The position numbers were made by a program, and so were the translations under genes. 11,888 bases of DNA from Candidatus Dadabacteria bacterium (GTDB taxonomy: Bacteria > Desulfobacterota_D > UBA1144 > Nemesobacterales > UBA2774), in contig SMWY01000128.1 in NCBI GenBank assembly GCA_004356555.1, forward strand, positions 1 through 11,888, read 5' to 3'. Numbering within the stretch: the first letter of the stretch is position 1; each line of letters opens with the position of its first letter. Under the pieces are notes generated by a model that worked only from the letters and a program-made list of their open reading frames with translations, was not told the DNA's origin and did not search any database. Positions 7,326 to 11,888 of the stretch are shown here, one piece after another.

Positions 7326-8263
7326 ATACCTCCGCTCAAATATCTGTACCCACCGTCAGGAAACACTGTAACAAGAACTCCCTCTTCAAGCGTCTTCGCA
7401 CACTCTAGCGCTGCGTAAGCCACGGCTCCGCTTGAGTGCCCAACGAAAATTCCCTCTTTTTTCAAAAGGTCTTTCATCGTATCATATGCGTCTTCAGTCG
7501 AGACCCTAACTAATTCATCAGCCATAGTGGAATCATAAATACCGGGAACAATCGATGTGGGCATGTGTTTCATTCCCTCAAGCCCATGTAGTGATTCCGC
7601 AGGTTCTATAGAAATTGTTTTGATATTGGGATTTAACTCTTTAAGCCTACGGCTTGTACCCATAAATGTTCCGCTTGTACCGAGCCCGGCAAGAAAATGT
7701 GTAACACGGCCCTCTGTCTGATCCCATATCTCAAGAGCTGTGGTGTCGTAATGAGACTGAGGGTTTGCAGGATTGTTATACTGATCTGGCATGAAATACT
7801 TATCAGGATTTTCTGCTTTTAACTTTCTGGCAAGCCTAATGGCCCCGTCTGATCCCTCAAGCGGGTCAGAATATATTATCTTGGAACCAAAAGCGGTCAG
7901 CGTTTTTTTTCTTTCAATATTCATATTAAGTGGTGTGACAAGCTCAACTTTATAACCGAGCGCCGCTCCAAACATTGCGTAAGATATAGCAGTATTACCA
8001 GAGGAAGAATCCATAAGGATCTTATCATGTGTGAGTTGACCTGAATTGATGCCATCAAGGATCATCCATAAAGCGGGCCTGTCTTTTACAGAGCCTCCAG
8101 GATTAAACCACTCTGCCTTGGCATAAACTTCTACTTTTGGGCTGATCCCCTCTGTCAAATGGGTAAGTTTAATTAGAGGCGTATTTCCAACTAAGTCAAT
8201 TACGGACTCAGCCCTTTTCAAACCTTTGTCTGGTGATTTAATTCTGGCTAAAGATACGTTCAT
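7316..8263 (-). CDS. cysM: CysM-type cysteine synthase (PLP-dependent)
   Basis: This 315-residue enzyme belongs to the cysteine synthase / cystathionine beta-synthase family. Lys60 in NPGGSVKDRP should bind pyridoxal phosphate. SSSGNT (86-91) is the substrate loop, GLGTSGTFMG (193-202) the phosphate-binding loop and GHSSGA (275-280) the cofactor-ring contact. The family combines an activated serine (O-acetyl- or O-phosphoserine) with a sulfur donor. Its position between a TusA-like carrier and a JAMM peptidase suggests a protein-bound donor rather than free sulfide, as for mycobacterial CysM. The C-terminus is short and ends in two tryptophans after YLSGG. ATG 8263 overlaps the upstream stop (TAATG). 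Which serine derivative is used cannot be read with confidence. Confidence 0.9.
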   Translation of the reverse strand: MNVSLARIKSPDKGLKRAESVIDLVGNTPLIKLTHLTEGISPKVEVYAKAEWFNPGGSVKDRPALWMILDGINSGQLTHDKILMDSSSGNTAISYAMFGAALGYKVELVTPLNMNIERKKTLTAFGSKIIYSDPLEGSDGAIRLARKLKAENPDKYFMPDQYNNPANPQSHYDTTALEIWDQTEGRVTHFLAGLGTSGTFMGTSRRLKELNPNIKTISIEPAESLHGLEGMKHMPTSIVPGIYDSTMADELVRVSTEDAYDTMKDLLKKEGIFVGHSSGAVAYAALECAKTLEEGVLVTVFPDGGYRYLSGGIWW

Positions 8264-8499
8264 TAATTACGCTCAATTAGAAGTTTATAGATATCGCCTT
8301 CCTGGCGAAGATCTAAAATTTTATGCCCGTCCTCCTCTACACTCTTCGGGACGTTAATTAAAGGCTCCCCTTCACGTAGAGTAACCTCAAGTACTTGCCC
8401 TCTGGACATAGTTTCAAGTTTAAGTTTGGTTTTTACAAAAGTCATTGGACAAATTTCTTTTGTAATATCGATCTCATTATCGATTTTATGCTCAACCAT
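8263..8499 (-). CDS. TusA-family sulfur carrier, CPMT variant
   Basis: The 78-residue protein has the TusA/SirA fold signature: an early strand, then Cys17-Pro-Met-Thr leading into a helix (FVKTKLKLE), then RGQVLEVTL and a late strand ending ERN. TusA-like proteins carry sulfur as a persulfide on this cysteine. The usual motif is Cys-Pro-x-Pro; here the second proline is threonine. I chose ATG 8499 because AAGGGA sits about 5 bases upstream; an in-frame TTG at 8514 would add five residues and has no better ribosome site. The stop overlaps the cysM ATG by one base, so this is the first gene of the cassette. It may deliver sulfur to CysM or to a carrier activated by the MoeB-like enzyme. It lacks a C-terminal Gly-Gly and cannot itself be a conventional E1 substrate. 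Confidence 0.85.
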   Translation of the reverse strand: MVEHKIDNEIDITKEICPMTFVKTKLKLETMSRGQVLEVTLREGEPLINVPKSVEEDGHKILDLRQEGDIYKLLIERN

Positions 8500-8552
8500 T
8501 AGATTCCCTTGCAATTTCCCCTCTATATCTCATAACTTTTACTGTTTTAAGA

Positions 8553-8567
8553 GTACCACATAGGTAC
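8553..8567. promoter_or_regulatory. Inverted repeat upstream of the cysteine cassette
   Basis: GTACC-ACATA-GGTAC is a perfect 5-base inverted repeat with a 5-base spacer, about 55 bases before the TusA-like start. Size and position would suit an operator for a dimeric regulator. No promoter near it is convincing by eye, so the role is inferred. Confidence 0.35.
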
Positions 8568-8574
8568 GAGAGCA

Positions 8575-8586
8575 ACAAATATTTGT
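8575..8586. promoter_or_regulatory. AT-rich 12-base palindrome upstream of the cysteine cassette
   Basis: ACAAATATTTGT is a perfect palindrome lying 7 bases from the GTACC repeat, in the same gap upstream of the TusA-like gene. It may be part of a regulatory region. AT-rich palindromes arise easily by chance. Confidence 0.25.
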
Positions 8587-8621
8587 GTTTGAGCGGGCAT
8601 TTAGAATTAATATAGTGTCTA

Positions 8622-8635
8622 TAAATTGCAATTTA
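8622..8635. repeat. 14-base perfect palindrome at the end of the small membrane-peptide gene
   Basis: TAAATTGCAATTTA reads the same on both strands and includes the stop codon of the 49-residue gene. It has no loop or T-run, so it is a poor terminator. The motif AAATTGCAA recurs just before the TusA-like start (about 8510-8518), which could reflect a shared protein-binding site. Confidence 0.35.
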
Positions 8636-8782
8636 AGGTTCGTCCTCTAATTCAACATCTATTATAGAGGAGTCATGATTGGGTGTCCTTTTAGCGACTT
8701 TATCTTTTTTTGTACGGACAGATAACCTTCCAACCCAAAATGAAATAAGAATTATCAATATCAGAATTAATATTTTTCCCAT
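8633..8782 (-). CDS. Small single-pass membrane protein, unknown function
   Basis: The 49-residue open frame starts at ATG 8782, 28 bases after purQ, and stops at TAA 8633-8635. It begins MGKILILILIILISFWVG, one clear membrane helix, followed by a basic stretch (RLSVRTKKDKVAKR) and an acidic end (DVELEDEP). That order, a helix, then positive charges, then a hydrophilic tail, is what a real membrane peptide looks like and would be unusual in random sequence. A G-rich run (CCGGGGG) lies roughly 10 bases before the ATG and may serve as ribosome site. I do not recognise the family. It may be transcribed with purSQ. It could also be spurious. Confidence 0.5.
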   Translation of the reverse strand: MGKILILILIILISFWVGRLSVRTKKDKVAKRTPNHDSSIIDVELEDEP

Positions 8783-8810
8783 CTATAATTAACCCCCGGT
8801 TAACGAAAAT

Positions 8811-9530
8811 TTAGGCCCGGCCCGTCACTTTTTTATTTAGATTAAGCCAGGAGATGATTGATTCAAAAATTAATCTTCCCTGAGTCCCGTTTAGTATTTC
8901 CTCAGCGCACCTTTCAGGATGGGGCATCATGCCAAGAACGTTACCGGCTTTATTAGTTATTCCGGCTATATTTTCAATAGACCCATTGGGATTTGATTCA
9001 GGAGTTATATCACCTTTCTCACTGCAGTATCTAAAAACTATTTGAGAATTTTCATTGAGAGCTTTTAGTTCCTCAGGAGTACAGAAGTAATTTCCCTCTC
9101 CATGAGCTACAGGGATTTCTAAGACATCACCCACTTTCATATTATCTGTAAAGAGATTTCTATTATTTTCAACCCTCGCCTTAATCCACTTGCAAACAAA
9201 TTTCAGAGATGAGTTTTTTATAAGCGCACCTGGCAAGAGTCCCGATTCAACAAGAACCTGAAATCCATTACAAATTCCTATTACCGGATTCCCTGCTTGG
9301 GCAAATTTTTCGACAGATTTCATTACAGGGGAGAGACTCGCAATGGACCCTGTCCTTAGATAATCCCCGTAAGAAAATCCGCCCGGAAGAACAATACAGT
9401 CAAAGCGTTCAACGTCAGTCTCGTGGTGCCATAAGAACTCACAGTCCTGACCTAATACGTGTTTTATTGCATAATAGCAATCATGATCGCAGTTGGATCC
9501 TGGAAATACGACTATACCAAACTTATACAT
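8811..9530 (-). CDS. purQ: Phosphoribosylformylglycinamidine synthase, glutaminase subunit PurQ
   Basis: The 239-residue class I glutamine amidotransferase releases ammonia from glutamine for the fourth step of purine synthesis, working with PurS and PurL. It opens with MYKFGIVVFPGSNCDHD, typical of PurQ. The nucleophile is Cys87 in GICNGFQ, and the other triad members are His204 and Glu206 in PHPER. An in-frame TTG at 9542 would add four residues, but ATG 9530 matches the family start and lies one base after the purS stop, with GAAGAG upstream. The gene overlaps nothing else and ends 28 bases before the small membrane-peptide gene. The synthase subunit PurL is not in the window. Confidence 0.95.
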   Translation of the reverse strand: MYKFGIVVFPGSNCDHDCYYAIKHVLGQDCEFLWHHETDVERFDCIVLPGGFSYGDYLRTGSIASLSPVMKSVEKFAQAGNPVIGICNGFQVLVESGLLPGALIKNSSLKFVCKWIKARVENNRNLFTDNMKVGDVLEIPVAHGEGNYFCTPEELKALNENSQIVFRYCSEKGDITPESNPNGSIENIAGITNKAGNVLGMMPHPERCAEEILNGTQGRLIFESIISWLNLNKKVTGRA

Positions 9531-9531
9531 A

Positions 9532-9783
9532 TCACTCTTCAACTTTTACAACGAAATCTTCAATTACAGGATTTGCAAGTAACTTTTTGCACATATCGTT
9601 AACACGTTCTCTTACATTACCCGCGTCGCTGTCCATTATTTTAAGTTCAATTAGTTTCCCAATCCTGGCATCTTCCACTTTTTCATAACCAAGATTATGA
9701 AGCGCGGTCAGTACCGTTTTCCCCTGAGGATCCAGAACAACCGGCTTTAACTTTACTTCCACTTTGACTTTGAATTCTTTCAT
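9532..9783 (-). CDS. purS: Phosphoribosylformylglycinamidine synthase subunit PurS
   Basis: This 83-residue protein is the small structural subunit that links PurQ and PurL in bacteria with a three-part FGAM synthase. The pattern fits the family: KVEVKLKPVVLDPQGKTV at the start, LHNLGYEKVEDARIGK in the middle, and the strand around NPVIEDFVVKVEE at the end. Length is normal (about 80). ATG 9783 follows AGAGGA and begins 15 bases after parB, so co-transcription with parAB is likely. The split PurS/PurQ arrangement implies a short-type PurL elsewhere rather than the fused enterobacterial enzyme. Confidence 0.94.
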   Translation of the reverse strand: MKEFKVKVEVKLKPVVLDPQGKTVLTALHNLGYEKVEDARIGKLIELKIMDSDAGNVRERVNDMCKKLLANPVIEDFVVKVEE

Positions 9784-9798
9784 TGGGTTTTAATTCCT

Positions 9799-10641
9799 CT
9801 AATATGAATTTGCCTTTAGAATAGATGTTAGTCTCTCCAGTTCCTCATTGGAATAATAATCAATCTCTATTTTACCCTTGCCCTGCTTATCCACAATTCG
9901 AACCTGGGTACTAAGCGACTTCTTTAACTCATCTGTAATCTGCCTTATATATATATCATCACTCCGTGGTTTCGCATCTTTTTTCTTACGTTTAGATATA
10001 TTCTGAATGAGCTGCTCTGTTTTTCTTACCGAGAGTTTTTGTTTCAGAATTGCCTTTAAAGCTTCTCTAGCCTCGGCAGATGATTCAATACTCAATATCG
10101 CACGGGCATGACCTGCGGTGATATCTCCTGCGATAAGAGCCTTTTTTGCCTCCTCGGGGAGTTTTAATAGCCTAAGCTGATTCGTAATAGTCGATCTATC
10201 CTTACCGATTTGTCGGGATACGTCTTCATGAGTTAACTCAAATTCATCTATTAATTGCTGATAAGCCACTGCTTCTTCTATCGGGTTTAGATCTTCACGC
10301 TGGAGGTTTTCAATAAGGGCAAGTTCTAAAACTTCTCTATCTGTGGCTTCTTTTATTATTACGGGAACTCTCGTAATTCCGGCACGTTGAGCAGCTCTCC
10401 ATCTTCTTTCCCCCGCTATTATTTCATATCCGCCGCTTATGGTTCTAACTACAAGCGGCTGTAATATGCCCTTTTCTTTAATTGAAGATGCAAGCTCGGA
10501 AATTGTTTCATCATCAAAATCTTTTCTGGGCTGAAACATATTCGGTTTGAGTTCATTAATTGATGCGACAATATAGCCCTCTAGGTTATCTCCTTTAGGA
10601 ATTAGAGCATCTAAGCCTCTACCCAAATTATACTTCTTCAA
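9799..10641 (-). CDS. parB: Chromosome partitioning protein ParB
   Basis: The 280-residue CTP-dependent DNA clamp loads at parS sites and spreads on DNA near the origin. Residues 4-15 (YNLGRGLDALIP) give the usual N-terminal ParA-contact segment. The CTP-binding part includes QPLVVR, GERRWRAA (77-84) and ENLQREDLNPIEEA (111-124). The helix-turn-helix lies at about 136-160 (LTHEDVSRQIGKDRS onward), and the last 50 residues form the dimer domain. The start is TTG 10641, inside the end of parA with a 14-base overlap, so translation may be coupled. I saw no parS-like 16-base palindrome (TGTTTCACGTGAAACA type) in the window, but I checked only by eye. Confidence 0.95.
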   Translation of the reverse strand: MKKYNLGRGLDALIPKGDNLEGYIVASINELKPNMFQPRKDFDDETISELASSIKEKGILQPLVVRTISGGYEIIAGERRWRAAQRAGITRVPVIIKEATDREVLELALIENLQREDLNPIEEAVAYQQLIDEFELTHEDVSRQIGKDRSTITNQLRLLKLPEEAKKALIAGDITAGHARAILSIESSAEAREALKAILKQKLSVRKTEQLIQNISKRKKKDAKPRSDDIYIRQITDELKKSLSTQVRIVDKQGKGKIEIDYYSNEELERLTSILKANSY

Positions 10642-11425
10642 CTGTACGACCTCCGTTTCGGGCTATTAATTCCTGGGCAAGAGAAATATAGCTCCTTGCT
10701 CCAATCGATTTAACATCATACAGCAAGGCAGGTTTGCCGTGACTTGGACATTCGGCAAGCCTGACGTTTCTGTATATTATTGTTTCAAACACTTCGCTAT
10801 TAAAATAGTTTCTAAGTTCATTTGCAACCATGTGACAAATATTGTTTCTTGAGTCAAACATCGTGAGCAAATATCCCTCAATACTTAACTCAGGGTTCAG
10901 CCTCTGCTTAATAAGAGATATCGTACGCTTTAGCTGTCCGAGCCCCTCCATAGCATAATATTCACATTGCACAGGAACCAGAACCGAATCAGAGGCAGCA
11001 AGTGCATTTACAGTTAGGAGACTAAGCGAAGGAGGACAGTCTATGAAAATGTAATCATACTGATCACGTACAGCTTGTATCGCGTCCTTAAGCCTCCATT
11101 CTCTTCTTTCCAAATGTATAAGCTCAATCTCAGCCCCTGTTAATTCTGAGTTAGACGGAACAACAGTTAAATAACCCCCAAGAGATTCAGGTTCTACCTG
11201 GATCGAAATGTCATTTATTTTGGATTCTCCGATAATAGCATTATATATAGTTTCTTTAATCTCTTCTTTGTCCACCCCAACTCCACTTGTTGCATTTCCC
11301 TGAGGGTCAAAATCGATAAACAACGTCTTCATTTGATTTACTGCCAATGAAGCTGCAAGATTGATAACTGTTGTTGTCTTTCCAACCCCGCCCTTCTGAT
11401 TTGCAACACATATGACCTTTCCCAT
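10628..11425 (-). CDS. parA: Chromosome partitioning ATPase ParA (Soj)
   Basis: The 265-residue deviant-Walker ATPase drives ParB-parS complexes over the nucleoid. It begins MGKVICVANQKGGVGKTT, with the KGGVGKTT Walker A box at 11-18, DFDPQGNATSG at 38-48 and the Walker B strand DYIFIDCPPS at 124-133. The short N-terminus without a DNA-binding domain marks it as the chromosomal (Soj) type rather than a plasmid type Ia ParA. ATG 11425 fits this family start; an in-frame TTG at 11452 would add nine residues that do not. The ribosome site before the ATG is weak. The end overlaps parB by 14 bases. Confidence 0.95.
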   Translation of the reverse strand: MGKVICVANQKGGVGKTTTVINLAASLAVNQMKTLFIDFDPQGNATSGVGVDKEEIKETIYNAIIGESKINDISIQVEPESLGGYLTVVPSNSELTGAEIELIHLERREWRLKDAIQAVRDQYDYIFIDCPPSLSLLTVNALAASDSVLVPVQCEYYAMEGLGQLKRTISLIKQRLNPELSIEGYLLTMFDSRNNICHMVANELRNYFNSEVFETIIYRNVRLAECPSHGKPALLYDVKSIGARSYISLAQELIARNGGRTVEEV

Positions 11426-11815
11426 TTTCAAGTTACCGATAAAACACCTCAAAAATTGATTTTAGAGAAAATTAACTCACCCAATATTCTTTTTAAAAGA
11501 GAACTTTTTTAACCGGGCTTTGCCTTATATAAAATTCTTCACTCAAGAATGAATACTATCATATTATCTATTATCATCTTTCACTGCAAGACTACGTCTT
11601 TATTTAAAATCCAATACTCTCTAATATCTGTCATATATAAAGGTCTCATTGCAGCTCTACTGATACATTTTTTAAACAATTTACGTTTAACAAAGTACCA
11701 AAAAATAAGGTTGCATTTCATTTGGATTATATGTATGATTGCGTTATTAGAAAATAACTTTCATTTACAAAATCACCCCAAACTCAATTTGGTTTGACGA
11801 ATTCTGGAGGAATTA
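11426..11815. other. AT-rich divergent intergenic region, 390 bases
   Basis: This gap separates parA (minus) from the plus-strand gene at 11816. It is markedly AT-rich. It holds the inverted repeat ATTCTT-CACTC-AAGAAT at 11534-11550, which on the minus strand is followed by TTTTATAT, and a possible plus-strand promoter near 11711. An 82-codon open frame (11549-11797, plus) has no ribosome site and a composition typical of AT-rich noncoding DNA, so I do not call it. I see no convincing parA promoter and no RNA gene. Confidence 0.6.
11711..11739 (+). promoter_or_regulatory. Possible promoter for the right-edge gene
   Basis: TTGCAT (11711-11716) is followed by 17 bases and TATGAT (11734-11739, 5 of 6 against TATAAT). 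The -35 box is weak (3 of 6). Transcription would start near 11746, leaving a leader of about 70 bases with GGAGG at 11806-11810 before the ATG. Confidence 0.35.
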
Positions 11816-11888
11816 ATGAAAACGGACCGTTACACAATAATGCTGGTTACAGCTGGGCATAAAGGTGCAAAATCATTTAGTGTCAAAA
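11816..11888 (+). CDS. Start of a truncated gene, possibly an M23-type peptidase
   Basis: Only 24 codons are visible before the window ends. The ATG at 11816 follows an excellent ribosome site (GGAGG at 11806-11810, 5 bases upstream), so this is very likely a real start. The protein begins MKTDRYTIMLVTAGHKGAKS. A Tyr-Thr-hydrophobic opening with a glycine/lysine turn resembles the N-terminal region of some M23-family murein peptidases that sit near parAB, but the fragment is too short to prove it. It is transcribed away from parA. Confidence 0.6.
   Translation, partial: MKTDRYTIMLVTAGHKGAKSFSVK

Noticed and set aside
9887..9895. Perfect DnaA-box 9-mer TTATCCACA near parAB
   Set aside because: It is a single copy inside parB coding sequence with no cluster of further boxes, so it does not support a replication origin.
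11549..11797. 82-codon plus-strand open frame in the gap beside parA
   Set aside because: No ribosome site, residue make-up typical of translated AT-rich DNA, no recognisable domain; the real downstream gene starts at 11816 with a strong ribosome site.

Overview
The window reads as a stretch of chromosome from a Gram-negative, moderately AT-rich bacterium. LolA implies an outer membrane. NuoD and NuoN indicate a respiratory complex I, and an IPTL-CTERM protein implies an exosortase-type sorting system elsewhere in the genome. LolA next to FtsK, separate PurS and PurQ, and a Mec/CysM/MoeB-type cysteine cassette suggest an uncultured Desulfobacterota- or Dadabacteria-like lineage. That placement is an inference from gene content and is weak. 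I see no tRNA, rRNA, CRISPR array, insertion sequence or phage gene.

Layout. On the plus strand, the window opens with the last 51 codons of nuoD (1-157), then a secreted IPTL-CTERM protein (337-1221) with a plausible promoter. Almost everything else is on the minus strand. A GC-rich inverted repeat lies between the convergent IPTL gene and lolA. ftsK and lolA (4314 to 1334) form a two-gene unit with a near-consensus promoter very close to the ftsK start. nuoN (5940-4477) stands alone with its own likely promoter, away from other nuo genes. A tight four-gene cassette follows: TusA-like sulfur carrier, CysM-type cysteine synthase, JAMM metallopeptidase and MoeB/ThiF-like E1 enzyme (8499 to 6084). 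Then come a 49-residue membrane peptide, purQ, purS, parB and parA (11425 to 8633), mostly overlapping or closely spaced. A 390-base AT-rich gap separates parA from a divergent plus-strand gene that runs off the window and may be an M23-type peptidase.

How the genes fit together. The cassette looks like the sulfur-carrier route to cysteine known from mycobacteria (MoeZ-CysO-CysM-Mec). Here the small carrier is TusA-like, and no ubiquitin-like protein ending in Gly-Gly is encoded nearby. This is the most interesting feature of the window. parA/parB with purS/purQ may be one transcript joining chromosome segregation with purine synthesis. The remaining genes are ordinary housekeeping genes for lipoprotein export, chromosome translocation and respiration.
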